A stretch of 64,000 nucleotides of DNA. Origin: Bifidobacterium catenulatum subsp. kashiwanohense JCM 15439 = DSM 21854. Lineage in GTDB: Bacteria > Actinomycetota > Actinomycetes > Actinomycetales > Bifidobacteriaceae. Every line of letters begins with the position of its first letter. The first letter of the stretch is position 1. Below, piece by piece: positions 52,709-61,908 of this stretch. The notes beneath the pieces are model-generated. The model saw only the letters and a list, made by a program, of their open reading frames with translations. It did no database searches and was not told where the DNA came from. The DNA lies in assembly GCF_001042615.1 (NCBI RefSeq), contig NZ_AP012327.1:186001-250000 (forward strand), written 5' to 3'. The translations under genes were made by a program, and so were the position numbers.

Positions 52709-53368
52709 ATGCCCGCAACAACCATCCATTTCGTACGTCACGGCAAAGTCGAAAATCCGGGGCATTTGCTCTACGAACGACTGCCTGGATTTCACCTGTC
52801 GGAAGTGGGCGTGCGCATGGCGCAGGCGACCGCGCATTACATTGCCGTCAGTCCGCAACTCAACACGGTTTCCGCCATCTACTCGTCGCCGCTGGAACGC
52901 ACGCGCGAAACGGCCGGCGAAATCCTCACCGCACTCAACGAAGTGCGTGAAACCCGTGGCGAGGAGCCGCTGGAACTCACCACCGACGAGCGCATCATCG
53001 AAGCGCGCAATGAATTCCGCGGCACGCGCATCGGCTACGGCGAAGGCGCGCTCTGGAAAAACGGTAACTGGAAGCTGGTGCGCAACCTGTGGAAGCCAAG
53101 CTGGGGTGAAAGCTACCAGTCGATCGCGCATCGTGTGCAAGCGTTCGCCCTTGAAAAAGTGGGGGAGCATCCGGGTGAGCAAATCATTGTAGTCAGCCAC
53201 GAATCGCCCATCTGGAGCTACAGGCATATGCTGGAAACTGGGCACCCGGAACATAATATGCTGCTACGCCACACGGCGCTCGCCTCCATTACTTCCATTA
53301 CCTACGATTGCGATACGCGAAAGGTTTTGTCGATCACGTATGTCGACCCCGCTGCCGGCGTGAAATAA
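52709..53368 (+). CDS. Histidine phosphatase (phosphoglycerate mutase family)
   Basis: A 219-residue protein. The catalytic RHG is in HFVRHGKVENPG, the second motif reads SSPLERTRETAGEI, and the acceptor His is in VSHESPIWSYRHM. It is closer to broad-specificity phosphatases (CobC/PhoE-like) than to glycolytic mutases. GGAAAGGCGG precedes the ATG at 52709. The substrate is not visible. The next gene follows after 157 bp. Confidence 0.88.
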   Translation: MPATTIHFVRHGKVENPGHLLYERLPGFHLSEVGVRMAQATAHYIAVSPQLNTVSAIYSSPLERTRETAGEILTALNEVRETRGEEPLELTTDERIIEARNEFRGTRIGYGEGALWKNGNWKLVRNLWKPSWGESYQSIAHRVQAFALEKVGEHPGEQIIVVSHESPIWSYRHMLETGHPEHNMLLRHTALASITSITYDCDTRKVLSITYVDPAAGVK

Positions 53369-53525
53369 TGCGTGAAACGCGCGGCGGATGGTTGTGGTGG
53401 CTGATATGCGGCAGGTAACGTGCGTCGGTTGTTGAAAGGAAGGGGATTCCATGCCATTATTGAAGGGCTGGGTCTCCTGATGGGCTTAGCGAAGATATGG
53501 ACGTCGAGGCTGCAAAGGAGCACGA

Positions 53526-54563
53526 ATGCCTTTTAAGATCAACAACGAAGCGCTTTACCCGCTCTACAATATGCCTCATACGCAGTTGGCTATCGAATAT
53601 TGCGTCAAAGTGGTGGAGTTGTGGCCGCTGCAAACCGCGCAGGAGATGGAGAACGACGCCAAGTATATGGAAGATCTGCAGGTAGGATTCTCCTGCATGA
53701 TGGCAAGGGCGTTGCTGCGCTTGCCGGATGAAGTCGACATATCCGTGGCGGAAGCCGTATATGAGGGAATGGATGAGATACCGGGCTGCGATCCAGCAGT
53801 GGTGCAGGCCCTGAAGAAAGCCAATCAAGCGTACGACGTGATGCGCGATTATTCCGAAACCAACAATGCCGACCTGTTCTTCAAAGCGGCCGACATTCTG
53901 GGTATCTTCATCGACGCCCACGTCGAAAAGAGCATCCGCAGTGTGATGAAAAGCGTCACTCACCTCATTCGCGGTAGCTCCGGATTCGAATTCGACGGCG
54001 AGGCGTCGAAGAACGTCAGCTTCTGTTATGCCACCACAGTTGATCCGTTGCAGCTCACCGGCCGTTACCTTGCATCTGTTGCGGTGTGCGACGGACTGAT
54101 GAATCTCATGTGCGACGGCATTGACGATTTGGGCGAGCAGGTCATACGTGTGCTGCCGGTATTGCTGTACGCCAACGAGCTGTGCGAGCAGATGGCCATT
54201 CCGCCGACCTGCATGGGTGATGCGGCCCTGCTGCAACTGGTTGAAATGCGCGATTCCATACGCCACATGGATGGAATCGTTCCGGTCGAGGTCAATTCCT
54301 TCTGCGAGCGGACTTTCCTTATAACCGCAAACATGATGATTCCGCAGGCGGGCTTGGAATGGTCGTATCATGCGGATTGCCTGCGCTGGGATCCGAAGAA
54401 GGCCGAACGGGAAGCCAAGGAAGAGGACGAGCGTAAGAGCAAGGAGGCGCTTGCTGAAAAGTTCAAATTGACGAAGGACGATTCGTCTGATTCGAGCGAA
54501 GCTTCAGACGTTGCGAAAACCGAAGATGCGGAAGGCGGCACTTCAGAACGCGATTCGGAATAA
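53526..54563 (+). CDS. Unknown conserved bifidobacterial protein
   Basis: A 345-residue soluble, mainly helical protein that I do not recognise. The core (about 1-290) is rich in aromatic and acidic residues, with YPLYNMPHTQLAIEYCVKVV at the start and several Cys (CMMARALL; SFCYATTVDPLQL; NELCEQMAIPPTC). The last 60 residues form a charged Lys/Glu tail and then an acidic Ser/Asp tail (DDSSDSSEASD), possibly disordered. AAGGAG precedes the ATG. It lacks a signal peptide and membrane helices. The place beside a histidine phosphatase does not suggest a role. Confidence 0.75.
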   Translation: MPFKINNEALYPLYNMPHTQLAIEYCVKVVELWPLQTAQEMENDAKYMEDLQVGFSCMMARALLRLPDEVDISVAEAVYEGMDEIPGCDPAVVQALKKANQAYDVMRDYSETNNADLFFKAADILGIFIDAHVEKSIRSVMKSVTHLIRGSSGFEFDGEASKNVSFCYATTVDPLQLTGRYLASVAVCDGLMNLMCDGIDDLGEQVIRVLPVLLYANELCEQMAIPPTCMGDAALLQLVEMRDSIRHMDGIVPVEVNSFCERTFLITANMMIPQAGLEWSYHADCLRWDPKKAEREAKEEDERKSKEALAEKFKLTKDDSSDSSEASDVAKTEDAEGGTSERDSE

Positions 54564-54653
54564 TCAAAATACTGCAAAACAGATATTCTGAAAATAAATT
54601 TAGAATATGAAATCTCGTCGCGATATCGAATGATGGTATTGACGTGACAATAT

Positions 54654-54695
54654 AAAAATCCCGGCACTTGCGACTTCGGTACCGGGATTTTTATT
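54654..54695. terminator. Bidirectional terminator before the DUF805 gene
   Basis: AAAAATCCCGG (54654-54664) and CCGGGATTTTT (54682-54692) with a 17-nt loop. A and T runs on both sides suit the two convergent genes. Confidence 0.88.
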
Positions 54696-54758
54696 ACTGA
54701 TTGTTGCAGATAATATTTTGCTGTGACGTGGTTGTGATTGGGTTGTGCGCGACGTTCG

Positions 54759-55670
54759 TCAGTGACGGATATTGCCTTCCACGGTAGGGTCGTCGGATCC
54801 GTCGGAACCATACGGGGTGCCGTACGGAGCGTTTGTGGCTGCAGGGGTTGGGGTCGGTGCCGCCGGAACTGGGGTATAACCGTTGCCGGCTGCAGGGTCG
54901 TCGAAGCGTACGCCGGCCGGATCGGTCTTCCTGGCCATGAGCACGATGAATATGATCGACGTGGCCAGGAAGGTGACGAGGCCAAAAAGGAACAGTAAAA
55001 GTCCGGCAAGATCTGATTTGCCAACTCCATCCATTGCTGAGATAAAGCGGATACCCATCAAAAAGACGCCGATGACAGTTGCGCCAATGACAGTTGCGCC
55101 AATGAGGTTAGCCACATAGAGGATGACCAGTGTGGTACCTGGCTTATTGATGTCGTGCAGGCGGCGAACGGAAAGTGCGAGGGAGGGAATAATCGTTGCC
55201 AGTCCCCAAATGGCGTTGACAGTTCTTTGAATGCCGTTGGCAGCGTCGCCATCGATGATGGCGTCCAGAACCGCGATGATGATGCAGTTGCACAGAATCC
55301 ACCACCAGAATTCGCCGCGGGAGGCGCGACCCTTGAATGTGGCGTATTTCTTCCAGAAACGGATGAACGCCTCGCCGATGGTGCAGTTATATGCCGGCTG
55401 ATCGAGCGGAGCGGTCAGCGCGAAGAAACCGTTGGTCCCCTGAGGCTGAGGCGCGCCGTACTGCGGCTGCTGTTGGTTGTAGCCGGCGGCATTGTTGTAC
55501 TGCGGTGCGCTGTATTGCGGTGAGCCATACTGGGGTGCCTGCTGGCCGTAGTCGGGTGCGTCGTATTGCGGTGCCTGCTGGCCGTAATCATTCTGCCCGT
55601 AGGAGCCGTAGCCGCCGTATTGCGGGGGTTGCTGCGGGTTTTGTGGATTATATTGGTTGGGGTCCGTCAT
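54759..55670 (-). CDS. DUF805 membrane protein with Gln/Tyr-rich N-terminus
   Basis: A 303-residue protein. Residues about 1-100 are a low-complexity region with YGQQAPQYDAPDYGQQAPQY-type repeats. The DUF805 domain follows: FKGRASRGEFWWW, then four helices and SLALSVRRLHDINKPGTT. The end is Pro/Ala-rich. Family members are inner-membrane proteins of unknown role. GAAAGGG lies before the ATG at 55670; the frame is open to 55838. A five-residue duplication (GATVI GATVI) lies in the third helix. Confidence 0.85.
   Translation of the reverse strand: MTDPNQYNPQNPQQPPQYGGYGSYGQNDYGQQAPQYDAPDYGQQAPQYGSPQYSAPQYNNAAGYNQQQPQYGAPQPQGTNGFFALTAPLDQPAYNCTIGEAFIRFWKKYATFKGRASRGEFWWWILCNCIIIAVLDAIIDGDAANGIQRTVNAIWGLATIIPSLALSVRRLHDINKPGTTLVILYVANLIGATVIGATVIGVFLMGIRFISAMDGVGKSDLAGLLLFLFGLVTFLATSIIFIVLMARKTDPAGVRFDDPAAGNGYTPVPAAPTPTPAATNAPYGTPYGSDGSDDPTVEGNIRH
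55072..55101 (+). repeat. Two tandem 15-bp repeats inside the DUF805 gene
   Basis: ATGACAGTTGCGCCA occurs twice without a gap and adds five residues to a membrane helix. It is a recent in-frame duplication. Confidence 0.9.
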
Positions 55671-55830
55671 TAGATACCCTTTCGGAAAGTGAATCGACAT
55701 CAAAAGTGAAATCAATACTCTTTCATTATAGGTATAGAAATACCGAAAAGTATTGCAGTACGAAACAGTCCTGACAACCTCCTCAAAATCCCGTCTGACC
55801 GTACTTGAATTGTGCATGGCTTGCGGGCGC

Positions 55831-57054
55831 TCAGACAAGGCATCCCAACGTTTCCAACCCGTGTTGGAAACGACCTGACATAATGGCTAGCGAATGACTG
55901 TCTATGCGTGTCTTGCGTGCCAAAGATAGCGCTTGGCTCAATGCGGAGCGAAGTTTTTCTGTATAGCTGATTGCAGCTGACGTGGGAATATCGAATAAAG
56001 CCAGGGCATCTTTGCGCATGAGGAGTTCGGGGGTGACTTGTCCGTCTCCAAACAATGTAAGCTGATGCTCGTCCGATAGGTTTTCATCGTAGGGCTCTGG
56101 ATTGAGGTCGAATGCGGGAGATAGCTCCCATGTACTGTCTTTTCGTATGAACCCGTGATTTCTCAGATGGTCATCGCAATTGCCGATGGCAGCGCCGAAC
56201 ATGGCTCGACGCCAAAGCTCATGAAGATCGCATCCCATACTGCGTGCAAATTCCGCCAAATCAAGCCAATCTCCACCTTCTCCGTCGTGTGCGTCGAGCG
56301 CTGTCATTGCGGAATAGTAGGGGATTCGCGTCATGAATGATGGACCCTCTTTTGAAGGCTGTCTGTCGAATCTTGAAGTAAGTAGTACGCTGCGGTGACG
56401 ATCTTGGCTGTCAGTAATGCTGATGGTACGGTGATTCGGCACGCGAATTCCTGCCATATCAGCTAGTTGCAGGGTTACTGCTTCCCAGCCAGTAATATCC
56501 CATTCGTCTCCGGATGGTTTGGGAAATTTCGCCAGCCAAAGCATGCCCTTGTCGTAGATGCATGCCTTAGGGCGAGCCCCACCGAGCGAGCCTGTGGCGC
56601 GGTAGAGTCGGCGCAGGTCAATGTCTGCGACTTCGCGGTCTTCTCCCACCGCATCGGCTGTGTCGAGTAGTTTTGGCAGGTCGGTGAGTTTTGGTATGTC
56701 ATTGCCGCTCGCTTGAGGGGTGCCATCTATGTAGTAGCGTAGCGCACCTTGTCGGGTCGCGTCGTCGACGCCAAGCAGGTACTCGATTTCGGAAACACGC
56801 TTGCGTTTGAGCGCGCGGTTGAGGAGTTTTCTGCCCCACCGGTCTGGCGCGCTGTCTGAGAATGGTCCAAGCCCCTCGAAGAAGAACGGCGCGTCGGATA
56901 CTCTCGGCAATGCCGGCGTAAGGTCGTACGCATTGTCTGACGCGAGAAATTCAGGGGTGTAGCGAAAAGTGATGCGGTTGTTTTGGGCGAAGATGGTGCC
57001 CGCTTGTACGTCTTGCCCCTGCAACGTAGTGTGCACTTGTATGGTTTGGCTCAT
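55831..57054 (-). CDS. hipA: HipA-family serine/threonine kinase toxin
   Basis: A 407-residue HipA. The N-terminal subdomain has GPFSDSAPDRWGRKLLNR (65-82). The phosphorylated Ser loop is TGSLGGARPKACI (154-166), the catalytic loop is GNCDDHLRNHGFI (291-303) and the metal motif is LSPAFDLNPE (311-320). All active residues appear intact. E. coli HipA phosphorylates glutamyl-tRNA synthetase; here gltX lies 500 bp away on the other strand, which may be chance. It runs in an operon behind the HipB-like gene with a 22-bp gap. Confidence 0.93.
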   Translation of the reverse strand: MSQTIQVHTTLQGQDVQAGTIFAQNNRITFRYTPEFLASDNAYDLTPALPRVSDAPFFFEGLGPFSDSAPDRWGRKLLNRALKRKRVSEIEYLLGVDDATRQGALRYYIDGTPQASGNDIPKLTDLPKLLDTADAVGEDREVADIDLRRLYRATGSLGGARPKACIYDKGMLWLAKFPKPSGDEWDITGWEAVTLQLADMAGIRVPNHRTISITDSQDRHRSVLLTSRFDRQPSKEGPSFMTRIPYYSAMTALDAHDGEGGDWLDLAEFARSMGCDLHELWRRAMFGAAIGNCDDHLRNHGFIRKDSTWELSPAFDLNPEPYDENLSDEHQLTLFGDGQVTPELLMRKDALALFDIPTSAAISYTEKLRSALSQALSLARKTRIDSHSLAIMSGRFQHGLETLGCLV

Positions 57055-57076
57055 GAGAATTGTTTTCTGACTTGGG

Positions 57077-57370
57077 TTATCTTCTGACGCGTTGGGGGAG
57101 CTCGTCGATGGCGCGGCTCATGCCCAGCATGGTGTTGTAGGGATTGGTGGCTTCGATCATTGGGTCGATAAGTTGCAGGATGTTCATGACTGCGAAAAGC
57201 GAGTCGGTGCGCACTGGTTTGCCGCTTTCGATGCTGCGCACCGTATTGATGTTGACTCCCGCGCGGATGGCTACATCCTCCAAGGTGAGGCGAAGGAGTT
57301 TTCGTTGGATTTGTGTGTGTTCACCAAGCTTTCGCAGTGTTCTGCTTACTTTTGTCGGCGTGTATTTCAT
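57077..57370 (-). CDS. hipB: HipB-like XRE antitoxin
   Basis: A 97-residue protein. The XRE helix-turn-helix reads LTLEDVAIRAGVNINTVRSIESGKP in parts (about 29-53). The last 40 residues lack the Trp-ended tail of E. coli HipB. The ATG at 57370 follows GAGGGCCACC. A large A/T-rich inverted repeat lies just upstream and holds the promoter, so it probably represses itself together with HipA. Confidence 0.9.
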   Translation of the reverse strand: MKYTPTKVSRTLRKLGEHTQIQRKLLRLTLEDVAIRAGVNINTVRSIESGKPVRTDSLFAVMNILQLIDPMIEATNPYNTMLGMSRAIDELPQRVRR

Positions 57371-57386
57371 GGTGGCCCTCGGACTT

Positions 57387-57439
57387 AATTATATGTATTT
57401 TATATTTTATCAGCAATAAGATATAAGATACATATAATT
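57387..57439 (-). promoter_or_regulatory. hipBA operator-promoter, 24-bp inverted repeat
   Basis: Arms 57387-57410 and 57416-57439 match at 22 of 24 positions, with a 5-nt centre. On the minus strand TTGCTG (57411-57416), 17 nt and TATAAT (57388-57393) form a near-perfect promoter inside the repeat. Binding of the antitoxin would cover both hexamers. Confidence 0.8.
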
Positions 57440-57532
57440 GACGATTTGAGAAACTGATTGTTGTCGGCGTTGTTGACGAGCCGGTGTGTGGGGATGGGCG
57501 GCACGTCCGGTTTGCGGGGCACAATGGAACCT

Positions 57533-59053
57533 ATGACTGAAGCTGAAAACACCAAACCGGAACTTCCTGAGAATGTTCGCGTGCGCTTCTGCCCGTCTCC
57601 GACCGGCATTCCGCACGTCGGCATGGTCCGTACCGCACTGTTCAACTGGGCTGAGGCCCGCCACACCAAGGGCACGTTCGTGTTCCGTATTGAAGATACG
57701 GACGCCCAGCGCGACTCCGAGGAAAGCTACAACCAGATCATCGAAGCCCTGAACTGGCTGGGCATCGACTGGGATGAGGGCATCAACGTAGGCGGTCCTG
57801 ACGGTCCGTACCGCCAGTCCGAGCGTGGCGACATCTACAAGGATGTCGCAGCCAAGTTGCTCGAAGCCGGCTATGCGTACGAATCCTTCTCCACTCCGGA
57901 AGAAATCGAAGCCCGCAACGTGGCTGCAGGCCGCCCGAAGGCATTCGGCTACGACGGTTACGACCGTAATCTCACCGAAGAGCAGAAGGCCGCTTTCCGT
58001 GCGGAGGGCCGTAAGCCCGCCCTGCGTATCCGCATGCCCGACGAGGATATCGCGTTCGACGATCTGATCCGTGGCCGCATCGAATTCAAGGCCGGTTCCG
58101 TGCCGGATTATGTGATCGTGCGCCCGAACGGCGATCCGCTGTACACGCTGACCAATCCAGTCGACGACGCCATGATGAATATCAACGTGGTGCTGCGCGG
58201 TGAGGACCTGTTGAGCTCCACCCCGCGTCAGATCGTGCTCTACCGTTACCTGATCGAGCTGGGCGTGGCCAAGGAAATGCCGCTGTTTGGCCACATGCCT
58301 TACGTGATGGGCCAGGGCAACAAGAAGCTTTCCAAGCGCGATCCGGAATCCAACCTGTTCCTGCATCGCGACAACGGCTTCATTCGCGAAGGCCTGTTGA
58401 ACTACCTGGCGCTGCTGGGCTGGTCCATCGCCGCCGACCGCGACGTGTTCTCCATGGAAGAAATGATCGAGAAGTTCGACGTGCGTGATGTCAAGGCCAA
58501 TCCGGCCCGTTTCGACATTGACAAGGCCATTTCCATCAACGCCGAACACATTCGCATGCTCGAACCGCAGGACTTCCTGAACCGTGCCGTGCCGTATCTG
58601 AACCGTGATGGCGTGGTTTCCGCTGATTCTTGGGATGCGCTGACCGACCGTGAGCGCGAAGTGCTGTCCGCTTCCGTAGATCTCGTGCAGCCGCGCGTGC
58701 GCCTGCTGGGCGAGGTTGCGGGCATGGTCGGCTCGCTGCTCTCTACCGAGGGCTATATCGAGCCTGACGACGATGCCAAGAAGCAGTTGAAGGATTCCGC
58801 TCCGGCGGTGCTCGACGCCGCCATTGCCGCGCTTTCCGCTGTCGATGAGGCTGATTGGAAGACCGACTTCCTGCATGAGACGCTGAACAAGGCGCTGATC
58901 GAGGATGGCGGTTACAAGCCGCGTCTGGCATTCGGCCCTGTGCGCGTGGCCATGAGCGGCCGCCGCGTGTCTCCGCCGCTGTTCGAATCCATGGAGATCG
59001 TCGGCAAGGAGATTGCCGTCGCTCGCCTGCAGGGTTTGCGCGAGCACCTGTGA
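57533..59053 (+). CDS. gltX: Glutamyl-tRNA synthetase
   Basis: A 506-residue class I synthetase. The HIGH motif appears as [11 protein letters not shown] (near residue 25) and KMSKS as [10 protein letters not shown] (265-269). [15 protein letters not shown] is a family signature. In bacteria using the GatCAB route it also charges tRNA-Gln with Glu, and a tRNA-Gln gene follows the tRNA-Glu downstream. The start is uncertain: ATG 57533 ([12 protein letters not shown]) or ATG 57524, neither with a strong ribosome binding site. It is followed by a good terminator. Confidence 0.96.
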   Translation: MTEAENTKPELPENVRVRFCPSPTGIPHVGMVRTALFNWAEARHTKGTFVFRIEDTDAQRDSEESYNQIIEALNWLGIDWDEGINVGGPDGPYRQSERGDIYKDVAAKLLEAGYAYESFSTPEEIEARNVAAGRPKAFGYDGYDRNLTEEQKAAFRAEGRKPALRIRMPDEDIAFDDLIRGRIEFKAGSVPDYVIVRPNGDPLYTLTNPVDDAMMNINVVLRGEDLLSSTPRQIVLYRYLIELGVAKEMPLFGHMPYVMGQGNKKLSKRDPESNLFLHRDNGFIREGLLNYLALLGWSIAADRDVFSMEEMIEKFDVRDVKANPARFDIDKAISINAEHIRMLEPQDFLNRAVPYLNRDGVVSADSWDALTDREREVLSASVDLVQPRVRLLGEVAGMVGSLLSTEGYIEPDDDAKKQLKDSAPAVLDAAIAALSAVDEADWKTDFLHETLNKALIEDGGYKPRLAFGPVRVAMSGRRVSPPLFESMEIVGKEIAVARLQGLREHL

Positions 59054-59092
59054 TGCGCTGATTCGTGCGTTTGCATGACTGCATAACTGTTG

Positions 59093-59125
59093 ACCCGCTG
59101 GAATGTTTTGTTCCAGCGGGTTTTG
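59093..59125 (+). terminator. Terminator of gltX
   Basis: ACCCGCTGGAA (59093-59103) and TTCCAGCGGGT (59111-59121) with a 7-nt loop, followed by TTTG. Confidence 0.85.
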
Positions 59126-59179
59126 TTGTTCCTGAGATGGTGCTTAAGAATGGTGGAAAATGGTGCGACACGCCGTGAC

Positions 59180-59208
59180 TTGCGCACTTCTGAGGATTCG
59201 CGTATATT
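59180..59208 (+). promoter_or_regulatory. Promoter of the tRNA-Glu/tRNA-Gln genes
   Basis: TTGCGC (59180-59185), 17 nt, TATATT (59203-59208), 52 bp before tRNA-Glu. It separates the tRNAs from gltX transcription. Confidence 0.65.
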
Positions 59209-59259
59209 TATCACTCGTTGCGGTTCACGGCTTGGCTGAGAATCACAGCGATAACTCAA

Positions 59260-59332
59260 GCCCCCGTCGTCTAGCGGTCTAGGACTACGCCCTCTCACGG
59301 CGCCAACACCGGTTCAAATCCGGTCGGGGGTA
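59260..59332 (+). tRNA. tRNA-Glu (CTC)
   Basis: The acceptor arm GCCCCCG pairs with CGGGGGT (G-U at the end). The anticodon loop CTCTCAC gives anticodon CTC at 59294-59296. The T arm has GGTTCAAATCC. CCA is not encoded (TACG follows), so it must be added. It shares a promoter with the tRNA-Gln gene. Confidence 0.95.
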
Positions 59333-59370
59333 CGACGGACAACTTTTCGGAGTTGCCACGCCTGCCAAAT

Positions 59371-59442
59371 TGGGATGTGGTGTAATTGGCAACACAGCTG
59401 ATTCTGGTTCAGCCATTCTTGGTTCGAGTCCAGGCATCCCAG
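59371..59442 (+). tRNA. tRNA-Gln (CTG)
   Basis: Acceptor arm TGGGATG pairs with CATCCCA, discriminator G. The anticodon arm GCTGA-TTCTGGT-TCAGC gives CTG. CCA is encoded at 59443-59445. It lies 38 bp after tRNA-Glu and is followed by a terminator. Confidence 0.95.
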
Positions 59443-59449
59443 CCAATGA

Positions 59450-59473
59450 CCCTCGCGGATGCGAGGGTTTTTT
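59450..59473 (+). terminator. Terminator of the tRNA pair
   Basis: CCCTCGC, GGAT loop, GCGAGGG, then six T. Confidence 0.92.
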
Positions 59474-59537
59474 GTTTTTTGCAAGTAAAGTCTGTCACTA
59501 TGGCACGGTCCAAGAAAATTGCACTACCCTAGGAAAC

Positions 59538-60974
59538 ATGACTGAATTGCAGAACGCAGCAAAAGCCGCGGCCACGCGACCGCGCATCCAACCGGCGGAA
59601 GAAGGCGACGATCGTCCGCTTTCCATATCCGCGCGACTGGGGCGACTGCAATTCCACCAATCCGGCAAATTCCGCGTGCTGCAGCTTACCGACATCCAAG
59701 ACGGACCGAAAGTCAGCAAAGACACCGTCAAACTCATCGAAGCGTCGCTGGATGCCACACGTCCGGATATTGTTATCTTCACCGGCAATCAGATCGCAGG
59801 ATACGATCCCGCATACGCGCAAACCACGCGCAAGCGTCGCTGGAGCGTTTCTGTCGGAACTGTGCGTAAGCCCGCCTCATCCAAGTCTTCCGAAGCGTCA
59901 GAATGGTTCGAAGCCGCGCTGGAACGTACACGCGCATCCGTGCGTGCTACCGTCGAACAGCTCGTGCGTCCGCTTGCCGACCGCGGTATTCCGTGGGCGG
60001 TGACCTTCGGCAATCATGATTTTCAGTGCGGGTTGGGCAATGCGGAAATCGAAAGCATTTGCAGGGAAGTTCCTGGATGCCTGAATCCTGATCCTGCGCG
60101 ACTTCAGACGGAGCAATATTTGCCGAGCCAACGCGTGTTTGCCTGCGAGCCGGGCACATTCGCGTTACCGGTTTCCGACGTGGATCATACGACGTCCGTG
60201 CTTGGCCTGGTATTGCTGGATTCAGGCGATTACGCACGTTCCGGCGGGTACGGAAGCCCGTCGGCGGAGGCGTTGCGATTTCTTGCCGAAGTGCCGGAAA
60301 TGATGGCCACGCAATCTCAGAAAAAGGTAGAATTGCACGAAACCGCGAAATCGCAGGAACAGGCGGTGCCGTGCATGGTATTTCAGCATTTTCCGGTGCA
60401 ACAGTATTACCAACTGTTGAAGCCGGCTGCGGCGAATGCGGCGCGCGCGATCGAAGGCTACCGCAATTACGCTGGGAAACACTACGTTTTGGACGAGGGA
60501 AAAACGCTTCCCGGCAGTTATTTGGGGGAGGGCATCAGCTGCCCCGATGCCGACAGCGGCGAATTTGCGATTTTGGAGCAATACGGGTATTTCGCGATTT
60601 CCGCGGGGCATGATCACCGCAATGCGTTCGTTGGAACAGTACCGATTTCGCAGAATTCCGCTGATGCGCAGACGGCGAAGGTTCCACCGAAGGTGATTGA
60701 CAGGCTGATGATGATCGCGTCGCCCACCAGCGGTTTTGGATCGTACGGTCCGGTTCCGCAGAAGAGGGCCGCACGTCTGATTGAGTTCGACATTCGACAT
60801 CCGTACGAGCCGCGCACGCAGCTACTGGAATACGGCGAATTGGTGGGCAAGCCGAGCGCGGGCAAGGCGTACGCATATGGTATGACCAGCGAGTCGAAGC
60901 CCGAATCCGAAGGCGTGGATCTGCTGCATAGGTCAACCTGGTGGAGCAAACTGCTGTCTTGGCTGCGCAAGTAA
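59538..60974 (+). CDS. Calcineurin-like metallophosphoesterase, paralog B (altered metal site)
   Basis: A 478-residue relative of the gene at 25675-27300: FRVLQLTDIQDGPKVSKDT, GYDPAYAQT and GNHDFQCG recur in both. The second metal motif reads FTGNQI, with Asn where paralog A has Asp (GDQ); this residue normally bridges the two metals. The remaining motifs (FQHFPVQQYYQL, AGHDHRNAFVG) are intact. It lacks the membrane tail of paralog A. AGGAAAC precedes the ATG. Activity may be weak or changed, which needs testing. Confidence 0.85.
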   Translation: MTELQNAAKAAATRPRIQPAEEGDDRPLSISARLGRLQFHQSGKFRVLQLTDIQDGPKVSKDTVKLIEASLDATRPDIVIFTGNQIAGYDPAYAQTTRKRRWSVSVGTVRKPASSKSSEASEWFEAALERTRASVRATVEQLVRPLADRGIPWAVTFGNHDFQCGLGNAEIESICREVPGCLNPDPARLQTEQYLPSQRVFACEPGTFALPVSDVDHTTSVLGLVLLDSGDYARSGGYGSPSAEALRFLAEVPEMMATQSQKKVELHETAKSQEQAVPCMVFQHFPVQQYYQLLKPAAANAARAIEGYRNYAGKHYVLDEGKTLPGSYLGEGISCPDADSGEFAILEQYGYFAISAGHDHRNAFVGTVPISQNSADAQTAKVPPKVIDRLMMIASPTSGFGSYGPVPQKRAARLIEFDIRHPYEPRTQLLEYGELVGKPSAGKAYAYGMTSESKPESEGVDLLHRSTWWSKLLSWLRK

Positions 60975-61043
60975 ACGGCAATCGCGGCAAATGAAAACCG
61001 CCAATGAAAAACCGTACCTTGCATGCGTTGCAAAGCACGGTCG

Positions 61044-61072
61044 AAAAGCTTACGAAGCTATACGGTCGTAAG
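61044..61072 (-). terminator. Probable terminator of ltbR
   Basis: On the minus strand CTTACGA and TCGTAAG enclose 10 nt, followed by CTTTTCG. The stem is short. Confidence 0.45.
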
Positions 61073-61086
61073 ATCGTAACCGCCTG

Positions 61087-61908
61087 TCAGCGGCCGGAAG
61101 AAGCCTTAATCAGGGCGTCAGTCAGGTATTTACCAGCGGCCATAACCAGCGGGGCGTAACGGCGTCCGGGATTGGACCCCATACGACCGTCCGGACCGGA
61201 AATCGAAATCGCGGCAATCACTTGGCCGGAAGCATTGCGAATCGGCGCGGAAATCGAGCATACGCCCTCATCGCGCTCGTTCACGGATTCAGCCCAACCG
61301 CGCTTGCGCACGGCGGTAAGCTTGGACGCGGTGAACTTGGCGTGGCGCAACCCCTGATGCAGGCGTTCAGAATCCTCCCAAGCCAGCAGAATCTGGGCTG
61401 CGGAACCGGCCGCCATCGACAGCATCGCACCAACCGGAATGGAATCGCGCAAACCGGATGCGCGCTCCACAGCGGCGATGCACACGCGCATATCGCCCTG
61501 ACGGCGGTAAATCTGCGCGGATTCGCCGGTACGATCCAGCAACGTCTGCAAAATCGGCGCGGCTGCGGTCAGCAAACGATCCTCGCCGGCGGCTGCGGCC
61601 AATTCCGCAAAACGCGAACCAAGCACGAAACGGCCATGTTGATCACGCAACACAAAACGGTGACGCTCCAGCGCAATCGCCAGTCGATGTGCGGTCGGTC
61701 GAGCCAAGCCCGTTGAGGAAACCAGCTGTCCGAGCGTTGCCGGACCGGATTCAAGCGCGTCAAGGATTTTGACGGTCTTGTCAAGCACGCCCACGCCGGA
61801 ATGAATCTCGTTGCTTTGAGAAGACGTCGTGTGGTGGGTCTCAGCTTGAAGCTCAGTCTCATCTGACTGCGATTCAGGCATGGTGGTGCTTGTATTCGAA
61901 GAAGTCAT
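61087..61908 (-). CDS. ltbR: IclR-family regulator, LtbR-like
   Basis: A 273-residue IclR-type regulator. After a Ser/Thr/Gln-rich extension of about 38 residues, the winged HTH reads LDALESGPATLGQLVSSTGL then ARPTAHRLAIALERH. The effector domain has AAVERASGLRDSIPVGAML and CSISAPIRNASGQVIAAISISGP in parts. It lies divergent from leuCD, as does LtbR in Corynebacterium, which represses leuB, leuCD and tryptophan genes. The same role here is inferred from position and family. The ATG at 61908 lacks a strong ribosome binding site. Confidence 0.88.
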   Translation of the reverse strand: MTSSNTSTTMPESQSDETELQAETHHTTSSQSNEIHSGVGVLDKTVKILDALESGPATLGQLVSSTGLARPTAHRLAIALERHRFVLRDQHGRFVLGSRFAELAAAAGEDRLLTAAAPILQTLLDRTGESAQIYRRQGDMRVCIAAVERASGLRDSIPVGAMLSMAAGSAAQILLAWEDSERLHQGLRHAKFTASKLTAVRKRGWAESVNERDEGVCSISAPIRNASGQVIAAISISGPDGRMGSNPGRRYAPLVMAAGKYLTDALIKASSGR

